Assembly: GCF_003584105.1 (NCBI RefSeq)
Contig: NZ_QXFO01000024.1
Span: 124,001 to 188,000, forward strand
Direction of reading: 5' to 3'
DNA: 64,000 bases
Source: Flagellimonas taeanensis
GTDB taxonomy: Bacteria > Bacteroidota > Bacteroidia > Flavobacteriales > Flavobacteriaceae
Shown: positions 26,677 to 33,974 of the stretch, piece by piece
Layout of the letters: each line of letters opens with the position of its first letter
Position numbering within the stretch: position 1 is the first letter of the stretch
Made by a program: the position numbers and the translations under genes
The notes under the pieces: generated by a model
Seen by the model: the letters and a program-made list of their open reading frames with translations, nothing else
Told to the model about the DNA's origin: nothing
Database searches by the model: none

Positions 26677-26697
26677 AAATAAACTCCTGTATTTTTG
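26665..26697 (+). promoter_or_regulatory. Promoter of tRNA-Arg
   Basis: TTG at 26665-26667 and TATTTTTG at 26690-26697 are 22 bases apart, a full match to the Flavobacterial TTG-N(17-23)-TAnnTTTG layout. The -7 box ends 10 bases before the tRNA, and the -33 box lies inside the yqeY coding end. Confidence 0.65.
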
Positions 26698-26707
26698 GGA
26701 GTGGAAT

Positions 26708-26781
26708 GGCCCAGTAGTTCAACTGGATAGAATATCAGATTTCGGCTCTGAGGGTTGGGGGTTCGAATCCTCCCTGGGTCA
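26708..26781 (+). tRNA. tRNA-Arg (anticodon UCG)
   Basis: A complete 74-base cloverleaf can be folded. The acceptor arms GGCCCAG and CTGGGTC pair with one G-U; the D stem is GTTC/GAAT; the anticodon stem TCAGA/TCTGA holds the loop TTTCGGC with anticodon TCG; a 5-base variable region follows; the T stem GGGGG/CCTCC (one G-U) holds the loop TTCGAAT. The discriminator is A and the CCA end is not encoded. UCG reads CGA and probably other CGN arginine codons. Confidence 0.93.
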
Positions 26782-26786
26782 CAGAT

Positions 26787-26848
26787 AAATCAAAAGGCTT
26801 CACGTCAAATCAAGTTAACTTGAATTTGTAAGTGGGGCTTTTTGATTT
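26787..26848. repeat. Long imperfect inverted repeat after the tRNA
   Basis: Two arms of about 31 bases meet at a centre that is itself the perfect palindrome TCAAGTTAACTTGA. The outer arms AAATCAAAA and TTTTGATTT are perfect; between them are a few mismatches. The whole 62-base element could form one long hairpin. It begins six bases after the tRNA end. It could be a processing or termination structure, or a relic of a mobile element; the sequence alone does not decide. Confidence 0.7.
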
Positions 26849-26896
26849 TCATGATGGAACGTTCAGGGATATACAATCCTTATCTAGGTCACAAAA

Positions 26897-26926
26897 ACAA
26901 AAGCAGGCATCATTGCCTGCTTTTGT
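26897..26926 (+). terminator. Strong hairpin downstream of tRNA-Arg
   Basis: A perfect 13-bp stem ACAAAAGCAGGCA/TGCCTGCTTTTGT with a 4-base loop. It probably ends the tRNA transcript, although the T-run is mostly within the stem. It is symmetric and may act in both directions. Confidence 0.75.
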
Positions 26927-26947
26927 TATAATGGCCTAAAAAAATAA

Positions 26948-26989
26948 CCCGACAGACAAAGAAGGTATGGTATGGGAACGTCTGTCGGG
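26948..26989 (-). terminator. Terminator of the collagen-like lipoprotein cluster
   Basis: A perfect 10-bp stem CCCGACAGAC/GTCTGTCGGG with a 22-base loop is followed on the minus strand by TTATTTTTTT. It lies 25 bases after the stop codon at 27014. With the tRNA and the other hairpins this accounts for the 337-base gene-poor stretch 26677-27013. Confidence 0.8.
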
Positions 26990-27013
26990 CGTGAATGAAT
27001 ATTGAATTAAGGC

Positions 27014-27637
27014 TTATTGGTCCAATCCGAGCAAAGTAGCAGCCTCACCAAAGTTTTCAGGCATTTTGTTGACCAAATCACTGGCCTGGGCAACGTTGGC
27101 GGGAACTATCACGTATTTTATCAAATACGCATCGTTATTTTCAAAGTTGCTCACATCGTTTGCTTCACCGACTATCACCAACCCAGGTGGTAAAATATTG
27201 GGGTCTGTAGCGGTTGCGGTATAGGTATAGATATGATCGGAACCATCTTGATATGGGAGTAATAAAGTAAAAGTGCCCAAACCATAATCACGCTTTAGAT
27301 AAACCAGGATTACGCCACCGGTTTCCAAAAAGGCTTCAATGTCTGCTATCCCGGGTATTTCTTCAATGAACATTTGTCCAAAAGTAGGAGGAACATTGTT
27401 GTCTACATTGTCCCAAGCAATTTGCATCCAATCGGAAACGATGACATTGGCGTTCCCATCTTGGCCCTGTTCTCCTTGGGGTCCTTGCACTCCTTGAGCT
27501 CCTTGCTCTCCCTGAATTCCCATTTCGCCGTTGAGGCCGTCCTTGCCATCTTCGCCAGAGCAGGAAACCAAGACAATACCCATCCCCAAGAAAAGGAGAA
27601 GGGTCAATTTTGATAGATTTAAAAGTGTTGTTTTCAT
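27014..27637 (-). CDS. Collagen-like lipoprotein, 12 Gly-X-Y triplets
   Basis: A 207-residue predicted lipoprotein. The signal peptide ends in a lipobox LVSC with Cys26, followed by SGEDG. Then come 12 uninterrupted Gly-X-Y triplets (residues 28-63, rich in GEQ, GPQ, GQD), which could form a collagen-type triple-helical stalk, and a globular C-terminal domain from [10 protein letters not shown] to the conserved end [20 protein letters not shown]...LLGLDQ. The C-terminal domain is shared with the two paralogues at 27783 and 28787. Surface exposure is likely given the acidic residues after the Cys, but is inferred. It may be cotranscribed with the 27783 gene (145-base gap, no clear promoter). 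Function unknown. Confidence 0.85.
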   Translation of the reverse strand: MKTTLLNLSKLTLLLFLGMGIVLVSCSGEDGKDGLNGEMGIQGEQGAQGVQGPQGEQGQDGNANVIVSDWMQIAWDNVDNNVPPTFGQMFIEEIPGIADIEAFLETGGVILVYLKRDYGLGTFTLLLPYQDGSDHIYTYTATATDPNILPPGLVIVGEANDVSNFENNDAYLIKYVIVPANVAQASDLVNKMPENFGEAATLLGLDQ

Positions 27638-27782
27638 AAAATAAATAAAATGGATTAGTAAAAATGTATATGATGTTGGTATGAGTGGGGTTTATTTCGG
27701 TGTTGTCTGTTCACCAGCAAAACGGAAGTGTAATGGGCTGATTTCAAACACAGATATGCAGTATTTTTATCTGGACAAAAAC

Positions 27783-28541
27783 TTATTGTTGCAATCCAAG
27801 TAAAGTTGCAGCCTCACTAAAACTTTCGGGCATATTGTTGACCAGATCACTGGCTTGTGCAATGTTGGCAGGGACAATCACATACTTTATCAAATAGTTA
27901 TCGCTGTTTTCCATAGAGGAAACATTGATCGATTCACCTCTTATGACCAATCCGGGCACAAAAAGATTGGGATCGGTAGAGGTCACAGCATATGAAAAGA
28001 TGCGTTCCGAACCATCTTGATGTGGAAGTGGTGTTGTAAAGGTGGCCAAGCCGATATCACGTCTCAAATAAAAAAGAACGACTCCTCCTGTGTCTATGAA
28101 TACATTAATGTCATTGATGCCAGGAATTTCTTCGATGATCATTTCTCCCCAAGTAGGAGGAACATTGTTATCTGCATTGTCCCAAACGATGTACATCCAA
28201 TCGGAAACGATGACATTGGCGTTCCCATCTTGGCCATTCTGTCCGTCCAGTCCATCTTGACCGGGTTCGCCTTGTGCTCCCTGCTCACCCTGAGGTCCTT
28301 GCTCCCCTTGGGGTCCTTGTTCTCCTTGCTCTCCCTGAGGTCCTTGTTCGCCTTGTGTCCCCGGTTCCCCCTGTGCTCCTTGCGTTCCTGGTTCCCCTTG
28401 TGGACCTTGTGCTCCTTGGACTCCCATTTCTCCATTGATTCCATCTGTGCCATCTTCGCCAGAACAGGAAACGATGATCATGCCTAACCCCAACAGAAGG
28501 AGGATGGATATTTTTGATAGATGTAAAAGTGTTTTTTTCAT
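27783..28541 (-). CDS. Collagen-like lipoprotein, 27 Gly-X-Y triplets
   Basis: The longest of three paralogues, 252 residues. The signal peptide has lipobox IVSC with Cys26. The stalk has 27 perfect Gly-X-Y triplets (residues 28-108), many of them repeats of GEQ, GPQ, GEP and GTQ, encoded by 9-base-period repetitive DNA that may expand and contract by slippage. The C-terminal globular domain ([20 protein letters not shown] ... [17 protein letters not shown]) is very close to that of the 27014 gene. The upstream region carries the direct repeats at 28670-28701. Such proteins may make trimeric surface fibres; there is no evidence here for a particular ligand. Confidence 0.87.
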   Translation of the reverse strand: MKKTLLHLSKISILLLLGLGMIIVSCSGEDGTDGINGEMGVQGAQGPQGEPGTQGAQGEPGTQGEQGPQGEQGEQGPQGEQGPQGEQGAQGEPGQDGLDGQNGQDGNANVIVSDWMYIVWDNADNNVPPTWGEMIIEEIPGINDINVFIDTGGVVLFYLRRDIGLATFTTPLPHQDGSERIFSYAVTSTDPNLFVPGLVIRGESINVSSMENSDNYLIKYVIVPANIAQASDLVNNMPESFSEAATLLGLQQ

Positions 28542-28631
28542 ATAATGAATTGATGTAGGGTGTATATATAAAATTGGTAAGAATGGTTTAAAAATATCAG
28601 TGCTGGGATTCGGATTAAATTCATGTAAAGA

Positions 28632-28736
28632 CCAAAATTAGAAAGTGGTTTCAAGTAATTTTCAGACAATTGACGGATGGCCGTTTTGGGTTGACGGATG
28701 GGCGGTTTGAAGAAGCGGAAGTGATTTTGGGAAGGT
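28632..28736. repeat. Duplicated intergenic segment, copy A
   Basis: About 105 bases that are closely similar to 29376-29477: both contain AATTAG, AATTTT, ACAATTGA, TTTTGGGTTGACGGATG and GCGGTTTGAAGAAG in the same order and spacing. Copy A lies upstream of the 27783 gene, copy B upstream of the 28787 gene. This indicates that gene and control region were duplicated together. The rest of the 245-base gap holds no ORF. Confidence 0.8.
28670..28701 (-). promoter_or_regulatory. Direct-repeat operator candidate, copy A
   Basis: On the minus strand the 11-mer CCATCCGTCAA occurs twice, perfectly, with a 10-base spacer, so the period is 21 bases or two helical turns. Paired direct repeats at two-turn spacing are typical for LytTR-type regulators. 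The site is 130-160 bases before the start of the 27783 gene. The regulator is not identified. Confidence 0.55.
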
Positions 28737-28786
28737 AAAACCGCACCTTTGTTTTAAAAAATGTTGAACAATAATTTCATGGAAAC

Positions 28787-29332
28787 CTATTGCTCCAACC
28801 CGAGTAAATTGGCAATCTCGTCAAACTCCTTTGGTATTTGATTGGTTATGCCGCTGGTCTGAGCGATGTTGGCGGGTATCAGTACATAGCGTATACGTGT
28901 GGCTGGGTCGTTTTCCACAATGTCAAGATTGGAATGGGTCACAAACACTCTGATACCTGTAAAACTTGTACCAAATTTGCCATAAGCAAACTCGTAGCTC
29001 TGATAGTTGGAGTACATTGGGAGTGCCCGAACAGTTGTACCACCATAATCGATCCTTAAATACACCATCACAACCCCTCCACTTTCAGCGAAATCCAAAA
29101 TGTTTTCAACAGGAATGTCCATCCAAGCGTAATCCACCTCATTGGTATGGCTCCAGACAAAGGGCATCCAATCGGAAACGATCACGTTGGCATTTCCATC
29201 TTGACCAGCAGGTCCCATTTCGCCGTCGATTCCATCTTTGCCATCTTCACCTGAACAGGAAATCAAGATGGTGCCAAGTCCCAAGAAAAGAAGAAGGGAC
29301 ATTTTTGATATATTCAAGAGTGTTGTTTTCAT
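28787..29332 (-). CDS. Collagen-like lipoprotein, short form with 7 Gly-X-Y triplets
   Basis: The shortest paralogue, 181 residues. Signal peptide with lipobox LISC, Cys26, then only seven Gly-X-Y triplets (residues 28-48), and [10 protein letters not shown] leading into a more diverged globular domain (PFVWSHTNEVDYAWMDI ... RYVLIPANIAQTSG ... ANLLGLEQ). The N-terminal 45 residues and the C-terminal 30 are closest to the paralogues; the middle differs, so the ligand-binding or contact surface may have changed. It has its own duplicated upstream region (copy B). Confidence 0.85.
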   Translation of the reverse strand: MKTTLLNISKMSLLLFLGLGTILISCSGEDGKDGIDGEMGPAGQDGNANVIVSDWMPFVWSHTNEVDYAWMDIPVENILDFAESGGVVMVYLRIDYGGTTVRALPMYSNYQSYEFAYGKFGTSFTGIRVFVTHSNLDIVENDPATRIRYVLIPANIAQTSGITNQIPKEFDEIANLLGLEQ

Positions 29333-29375
29333 AAATTGAATGTTACTTATTAGTCAGTAACCAAGCTTTCGATAT

Positions 29376-29477
29376 TCAAATTAGCAAATGGCTTCGAGGA
29401 ATTTTGGGACAATTGATGGATAGCCATTTTGGGTTGACGGATGAGCGGTTTGAAGAAGTGTAAATAATTTTTGAAGG
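29376..29477. repeat. Duplicated intergenic segment, copy B
   Basis: The second copy of the segment at 28632-28736, here upstream of the 28787 gene. It forms part of the 307-base stretch 29333-29639. In the remainder I see a small inverted repeat GTTACT/AGTAAC at 29342-29361 near the 28787 start codon, and nothing convincing between 29478 and the YHS gene start at 29640. Confidence 0.8.
29413..29444 (-). promoter_or_regulatory. Direct-repeat operator candidate, copy B
   Basis: On the minus strand TCATCCGTCAA and CTATCCATCAA are separated by 10 bases, keeping the 21-base period of copy A while the arms have drifted slightly. The conserved spacer CCCAAAAYGG is also shared. The site is about 80-110 bases before the 28787-gene start. 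Confidence 0.5.
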
Positions 29478-29639
29478 AGAAAAGAGTGCTTTTTGATGAT
29501 GGCCAAAGCCTGGAAGTGTGGTCGATCGGTTTGGATTTTATCATAAATCGGTGAAAGGAATAAAAAGACCTTCTGACTAACCCAGTCCAGACCACTGGAT
29601 TTCCCATGTTGGTCAAATGAAACGTAAATACAAGTACAT

Positions 29640-30086
29640 ATGAAAAAAGCGCTTCTTGCCCTCTTTTTGACCATCAGTTTTTTTGCCCATGCACAGAGTG
29701 TTGACTATAACGTTCATAAGGGCTATGCCGCTAATGGATATGATGTGGTTTCCTATTTTTCAGGTAAGGCCCATGAAGGGCTCAAGGAGTATACAACTGA
29801 ATATGATGGGGTGAAATATAAGTTCGAAAGCCAATCCAATATGGAAAAATTCATGGCTGAACCTACAAGATATCTACCTGAGTATGGAGGATATTGTGCC
29901 TATGCTGTGGCCGTGTCTGGAAAAAAGGTAAGGGTGGACCCGGAAACTTTTGAGATCAGGCAGGGGAAACTTTACCTGTTCTACAACGCTGGTAATACCA
30001 ATACCTTGGACTTATGGCTCAAAGAATCTCCAAATGTCCTGAAAACCAAGGCGGACGAGAACTGGAAAAAGATCAAGAATCCGTAA
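29640..30086 (+). CDS. Exported YHS domain protein
   Basis: A 148-residue protein with a signal peptide (MKKALLALFLTISFFAHAQ) and a YHS-type domain: GYAANGYDVVSYFSGKAHEG, YKFESQSNMEKFMAEPTRYL and PEYGGYCAYAVAVSGKKV. YHS domains occur in metal- or redox-related proteins, and this secreted subtype is common in Bacteroidota and marine Proteobacteria without a settled function. The predicted location is periplasmic. It is followed 85 bases later by a membrane protein gene in the same direction. Confidence 0.88.
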   Translation: MKKALLALFLTISFFAHAQSVDYNVHKGYAANGYDVVSYFSGKAHEGLKEYTTEYDGVKYKFESQSNMEKFMAEPTRYLPEYGGYCAYAVAVSGKKVRVDPETFEIRQGKLYLFYNAGNTNTLDLWLKESPNVLKTKADENWKKIKNP

Positions 30087-30171
30087 CATTCCGAAGAAAT
30101 CCAAGTCTAATGTGCAGGTTGTTCCTGTTCTGTGCATACGTTTTGGAGCTCCATTAACAACTAATCTCTAT

Positions 30172-30825
30172 ATGCCCAATTACGCAAAAGTCTGTTTTTA
30201 TGGTTTGCTGATCAGCTTCGTTGGGGCTTTGCCCTTCGGGACGCTCAATCTTACTGCTTTTGACATTGCGGCTTCACAGGGTCTGGTCTCGGCAATTTGG
30301 TTTGCCATGGCTGTGGTTTTGGTAGAACTCTCGGTGGTCAGGATCACCCTCTACGGGAATGAAAGGTTACATTTGGGGGAAAGGGCCCTGAAGTATATCC
30401 TTCCCCTCGGCATTGTTTTTTTGCTCTATTTGTCCTTGTCCAGTTTTTTGGAAATGGACAGCGTTACGGTGACCGATTCCAAGACGGATTTTTTCCCTCA
30501 GATTGGATCGACCTTTGTGTTGGGGCTGTTGCTGAGCGCGCTGAACCCCTTGCAGTTCCCTTTTTGGATGACCTGGAACCAAGTATTGGACCGCAAAGGG
30601 ATTTTGCAGAGATCGAACAGTCATTATGTATTTTATATACTGGGCATAGGTTTGGGAACCCTCGTCGGTTTGGGAATTTTTATTCTGGCCGGCAAGTTCA
30701 TTTTTGCCAACTACGACCGTTATCATACCATCACAAATCTGATGATGGGGTTGTTGTACCTTGGATTTTCTTTCTACCTTATGTTCATTTTCATCAAAAA
30801 ACGAATTCATCATAAAATTGAGTAA
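30172..30825 (+). CDS. LysE family translocator-like membrane protein
   Basis: A 217-residue polytopic inner-membrane protein with about six hydrophobic segments, resembling the LysE/RhtB amino acid exporter family: an N-terminal SFVGALPFGTLNLTAFDIA segment and the mid-protein ALNPLQFPFWMTW. I take ATG 30172 (MPNYAKVC); the frame runs back to 30112 without similarity or signal character. The substrate is not predictable. It starts a tight operon: the next gene begins two bases after its stop. Confidence 0.75.
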   Translation: MPNYAKVCFYGLLISFVGALPFGTLNLTAFDIAASQGLVSAIWFAMAVVLVELSVVRITLYGNERLHLGERALKYILPLGIVFLLYLSLSSFLEMDSVTVTDSKTDFFPQIGSTFVLGLLLSALNPLQFPFWMTWNQVLDRKGILQRSNSHYVFYILGIGLGTLVGLGIFILAGKFIFANYDRYHTITNLMMGLLYLGFSFYLMFIFIKKRIHHKIE

Positions 30826-30827
30826 GT

Positions 30828-31313
30828 ATGTTCAAATCTTCTTTGGATACCCTTGAGCAGTTTAAACACATCCTTTTGGAATTGCCAAAGGATTGTTATG
30901 CACAGTCATGTAGTGTACTCTCCAACTCCAGTATCGGCCAGCATACCCGCCATATCATTGAGCTGTACCTTTGTTTGATAAATGGTTATGAGACCGCCGA
31001 TGTTTCCTATGATCGACGGGAGCGCAACCTGAAATTGGCCGAAGAACTTCCCTTTGCCATTGAGCAGCTCAGTTGGATCCAGGACCGGTTGGAACGCCCC
31101 AACAAGCCCATCAAGGTCAATTATGAACTGGGAGGTGAGGATGTCTGTTTGGAATCCAATTACCACAGGGAAGTGATGTACAATCTAGAGCATACCATCC
31201 ACCACCATGCGCTCATCAAAGTAGGTATCCAACATTTTACGGAAAAGCAGCTTCCGGAATCTTTCGGAGTGGCGCCGTCCACCATACAATATAGAAAGGC
31301 ATGTGCACAGTAA
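30828..31313 (+). CDS. DinB-like four-helix protein
   Basis: A 161-residue helical protein resembling the DinB/YfiT superfamily. Candidate metal ligands are His39 in SIGQHTRHIIE and His122/His125-127 in LEHTIHHHALIK, in keeping with the three-His site of that fold. DinB-like proteins are putative metal-dependent thiol or small-molecule transferases; this one is unassigned. It lies between a LysE-like exporter gene (2-base gap) and an NRDE gene, which overlaps it by 13 bases. Confidence 0.75.
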   Translation: MFKSSLDTLEQFKHILLELPKDCYAQSCSVLSNSSIGQHTRHIIELYLCLINGYETADVSYDRRERNLKLAEELPFAIEQLSWIQDRLERPNKPIKVNYELGGEDVCLESNYHREVMYNLEHTIHHHALIKVGIQHFTEKQLPESFGVAPSTIQYRKACAQ

Positions 31314-32020
31314 GTTTTGTACCTTCGGGGGATAAGTACATTATCACATCCAACAGGGATGAGCACATCTCCCGACCACTGGCCCATGAACCCAAAGAAG
31401 AAACCTTAGGTTCCGTGAAAGTACTCTTTCCCAAGGATCCCAAGGCCGGGGGCACTTGGTTCGCCCTCAACGACAACGGCGCCATAGCGGTTCTGCTGAA
31501 CGGGGCCTTTGTGAAACACAGCTCCAATGGTAACTATGCAAAAAGCCGTGGTTTGGTCCTTTTGGACATCATTGGTAGCGAAGCCCCACTGACCATGCTC
31601 TCGGAAATCGATCTCTATAACATTGAACCCTTCACTCTTGTGTTGTTCCATGCCCATTTATTGGAATTCAGGTGGGATGGCGGACAAAAATATTTTAGGC
31701 CCTTGGACAAGTCCAAAAGCCATATCTGGTCATCTGTTACCTTGTATGATGATGCCGTCATCGGGCGCCGAGCTTCGTTGTTCGATGGATTTATGAAAAG
31801 AACCCATCCCATTGAGGCTTCGGATGTAGTTGATTTTCATACCAACAACCATGAGGATTTTGAGAACGGGTTTATCATTGACCGTGAAACCGGGTTGAAG
31901 ACCTTCAGTGTGACCCAGACCATATTGGAGCATGAAGGGCAGGGCCTCTTGAAGCACATCGACCTACTGAACGATAAGGCATTCGAAGTCTCCCTTTCAC
32001 CGAACCAACTCACTGTGTAA
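31301..32020 (+). CDS. NRDE (TANGO2-like) family protein
   Basis: A 239-residue protein with the family signature TSNRDEH at residues 16-22 and an N-terminal Met-Cys, as in TANGO2 homologues, whose fold suggests an Ntn-type hydrolase with Cys2. The eukaryotic protein is linked to lipid or haem handling; the bacterial role is unresolved. Other family features: KAGGTWFALNDNGAIAVLLN and SSVTLYDD. The ATG at 31301 lies within the preceding gene (13-base overlap), so translation is probably coupled. The ATP-grasp gene follows after three bases. Confidence 0.85.
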   Translation: MCTVSFVPSGDKYIITSNRDEHISRPLAHEPKEETLGSVKVLFPKDPKAGGTWFALNDNGAIAVLLNGAFVKHSSNGNYAKSRGLVLLDIIGSEAPLTMLSEIDLYNIEPFTLVLFHAHLLEFRWDGGQKYFRPLDKSKSHIWSSVTLYDDAVIGRRASLFDGFMKRTHPIEASDVVDFHTNNHEDFENGFIIDRETGLKTFSVTQTILEHEGQGLLKHIDLLNDKAFEVSLSPNQLTV

Positions 32021-32023
32021 AGA

Positions 32024-33067
32024 ATGACCTCCCTAAAATTGAAGTGGCATAAACTCACCCATTGGGAATATTGGCCGTTATGGGCCATTTATTATCCACT
32101 GTTCCCGGTTTGGCTCTTCTATTCCCTAAAGGCAGGTTCCTTTTTCTTTTTCAATGCCGCCAATCCCAGCATGAAAAATGGAGGAATGGCCATGGAATCC
32201 AAAATGTCGATCTATGGACTGATACCCCGTCAGTACATCCCCAACACAGTCTTCATTACCAAGGATGAGGCGCCCAATGTAGCCCTAGGGCGAATACGGA
32301 CTTCAGGCATATCCTTTCCCTTTATTGCCAAACCTGACATTGGGATGAAATCCTTTGGGGTGGAAAAAATACATGATGAGGAGCAGTTCAGGGACTATGT
32401 TCGGAAAACCCCTTCCCACTATCTGGTCCAGGAACTGATTCCCTACGGAAATGAAGTCGGTATTTTTTATGTACGAAGGCCAGGGGAGACCCATGGGAAG
32501 ATCACAGGAATTGTGTCCAAAGAATTTCTTTCCGTTATTGGGGACGGAAAAAGCACCATCTTGGAACTCATCAAGAAAAATCCGAGAAGCCACCTGCAAT
32601 TGCATATACTCCAAAAGAAGTTGGGAGAGCGGCTCCACACTATTTTGGGAGAAGGGGAGGAATATATCCTGGTCCCCTACGGAAGCCACACGAGGGGCGC
32701 CAAGTTTGTGGACATCAGCCATAAATTGAACGATGCACTCACCAAGACCATAAATGAGGTTTGCATTCCCATGGAAGATTTTCATTACGGTAGGTTGGAT
32801 GTGCTCTATAATACGTTTGAGGAGTTGTGCGAAGGGAAGAATTTCTGTGCCATTGAGATCAATGGGGCAGGGGGGGAGGCTACCCACATTTATGACCCCA
32901 AACATTCCCTATGGTTTGCATGGCGGGAGATTACGCGGCATTGGGGCTTGATGTGCGAGGTGAGCATGCTCAACCACCAAAATGGACATTCCTATTTGAG
33001 TTTTAGGGATGGAAGGGCCATGCTCAAGGCCAACAAAGTGTTGCAGGCTCAGCTCAAGACCATTTGA
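32024..33067 (+). CDS. ATP-grasp domain protein
   Basis: A 347-residue protein with an ATP-grasp fold: FPFIAKPDIGMKSFGVEKI in the nucleotide-binding N-lobe, SHYLVQELIPYGNEVGIFY, then the metal-binding acidic region FHYGRLDVLYNT and FCAIEINGAGGEATHIYD. An N-terminal hydrophobic stretch (about residues 19-45, rich in Trp, Tyr, Phe) suggests membrane association. ATP-grasp enzymes join a carboxylate to an amine or thiol through an acyl phosphate; automatic names such as D-Ala-D-Ala ligase would overstate what is known. It is the last gene of the LysE/DinB/NRDE operon. Confidence 0.82.
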   Translation: MTSLKLKWHKLTHWEYWPLWAIYYPLFPVWLFYSLKAGSFFFFNAANPSMKNGGMAMESKMSIYGLIPRQYIPNTVFITKDEAPNVALGRIRTSGISFPFIAKPDIGMKSFGVEKIHDEEQFRDYVRKTPSHYLVQELIPYGNEVGIFYVRRPGETHGKITGIVSKEFLSVIGDGKSTILELIKKNPRSHLQLHILQKKLGERLHTILGEGEEYILVPYGSHTRGAKFVDISHKLNDALTKTINEVCIPMEDFHYGRLDVLYNTFEELCEGKNFCAIEINGAGGEATHIYDPKHSLWFAWREITRHWGLMCEVSMLNHQNGHSYLSFRDGRAMLKANKVLQAQLKTI

Positions 33068-33081
33068 ACTGGATACCGCGT

Positions 33082-33450
33082 TTACTTTTTGAACATAAAA
33101 TAGACCGCCAAGACCAGAAAAATAAAGGAAATAATGTGGTTTGCCCTAAAGGTCTCGGTCTTGAAGACCACTAGGGTAAAGATGGCAAAGACCACCAAAG
33201 TGATGACTTCCTGGATTACCTTCAATTGAATGAGACTGAACGGTCCCCCGTTTTCCCGAAACCCGATCTTGTTAGCGGGCACTTGGAACATGTATTCAAA
33301 AAGGGCAATTCCCCAACTGATGAGTACAATGGAGATCAGGCCCAGTTTGTTGAACCATTTCCATTCGTGGAATTTGAGGTGGCCGTACCAGGCAACCACC
33401 ATGAAGGTATTGCTCAAGATCAATAGTCCAATGGTAGCAAGTGCTTTCAT
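33082..33450 (-). CDS. DUF486 / DMT-like small membrane protein
   Basis: A 122-residue integral membrane protein with four hydrophobic segments, matching the DUF486 family, distantly related to small drug/metabolite transporters. Segments: ALATIGLLILSNTFMVVAWYG, LISIVLISWGIALFEYMFQVP, QEVITLVVFAIFTLVVF, IISFIFLVLAVYFMF. I take ATG 33450; the longer TTG start at 33462 is less likely. It is convergent with the ATP-grasp gene. Function unknown. Confidence 0.82.
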   Translation of the reverse strand: MKALATIGLLILSNTFMVVAWYGHLKFHEWKWFNKLGLISIVLISWGIALFEYMFQVPANKIGFRENGGPFSLIQLKVIQEVITLVVFAIFTLVVFKTETFRANHIISFIFLVLAVYFMFKK

Positions 33451-33533
33451 AGATATAATCAAAGTTGATGGGGTTACTGGTGCTAAAGTAAGCCATCGCC
33501 TTGATTTTTGAACACCCTAAAACTGTACAGGCA

Positions 33534-33911
33534 TCAAATTTTGATGACATAGGAGATGATGGATTTTACTTTGGCGTCTCTGCCACTGCTGAATTCATAG
33601 AAGTCCGAAAAGGCATATTTTTTCCCATCATGCATTTTAAGGGTGCCGTTCACAGCTCCTTCCTTTCCATGGGTCAGAATTTTGTGAAGGACAAGTTCTG
33701 AGGCAATGGACACTTTCATCGTGTCCAACTCCTTCAGGAAGGTTTCCTTTCCTTCCAAGGTCTTGTCCCCAATAATTTCCCAGCGGATACTATCGGTCAC
33801 GCAGGCGTCCAGGAAGGCCACATCCCCTTTCGCAAAGGCAATGTTCAGTTTTTTTAGGAATTCCCTTTTCGGTGAATTTCCGCAATCGGATGCTATGATG
33901 ATCTTGGTCAT
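33534..33911 (-). CDS. NTF2/SnoaL-like protein
   Basis: A 125-residue protein with the small cone-shaped NTF2/SnoaL-like fold pattern: an N-terminal helix (KREFLKKLNIAFAKGDVAFL), then DSIRWEIIGDKTLEGKETF and beta strands to the end (KYAFSDFYEFSSGRDAKVKS). Such proteins may be enzymes or ligand binders; no catalytic residues can be assigned. The start at ATG 33911 fits the -7 box at 33940-33947. It stands alone, between the DUF486 gene and ypdA. Confidence 0.75.
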   Translation of the reverse strand: MTKIIIASDCGNSPKREFLKKLNIAFAKGDVAFLDACVTDSIRWEIIGDKTLEGKETFLKELDTMKVSIASELVLHKILTHGKEGAVNGTLKMHDGKKYAFSDFYEFSSGRDAKVKSIISYVIKI

Positions 33912-33939
33912 ATCCAAAACTTTTGGGGTTGAACATCAA

Positions 33940-33947
33940 CAAAGATA
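33940..33947 (-). promoter_or_regulatory. -7 promoter box of the NTF2-like gene
   Basis: Read on the minus strand: TATCTTTG, an exact TAnnTTTG. It begins within the T-run of the upstream ypdA terminator, 29 bases before the ATG, so one gene stops and the next starts within about 40 bases. Confidence 0.6.
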
Positions 33948-33951
33948 AAAA

Positions 33952-33974
33952 TGCAAAACGAATACAGTTTTGCA
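33952..33974 (-). terminator. Terminator of rpe-ypdA
   Basis: A perfect 8-bp stem TGCAAAAC/GTTTTGCA with a 7-base loop, followed on the minus strand by TTTTTATCTTT, 87 bases after the ypdA stop codon. Confidence 0.7.

Noticed and set aside
28250..28430. Repetitive DNA in the lipoprotein gene considered as a CRISPR array
   Set aside because: The 9-base periodicity codes Gly-X-Y triplets in frame; there are no spacers of uniform length and no cas genes.
28017..28487. 156-residue plus-strand frame antisense to a collagen-like gene
   Set aside because: It mirrors the repeat coding of the real gene and gives a Leu/Ser-rich low-complexity sequence.
26677..29640. Possible mobile island next to the tRNA
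   Set aside because: No integrase, transposase or clear second attachment site is present; only a weak tRNA-end echo remains, kept as a finding and not called as an island.
33952..33974. Inverted repeat considered as an operator of the NTF2-like gene
   Set aside because: The T-run directly after it on the minus strand and its place after ypdA make a terminator the simpler reading.
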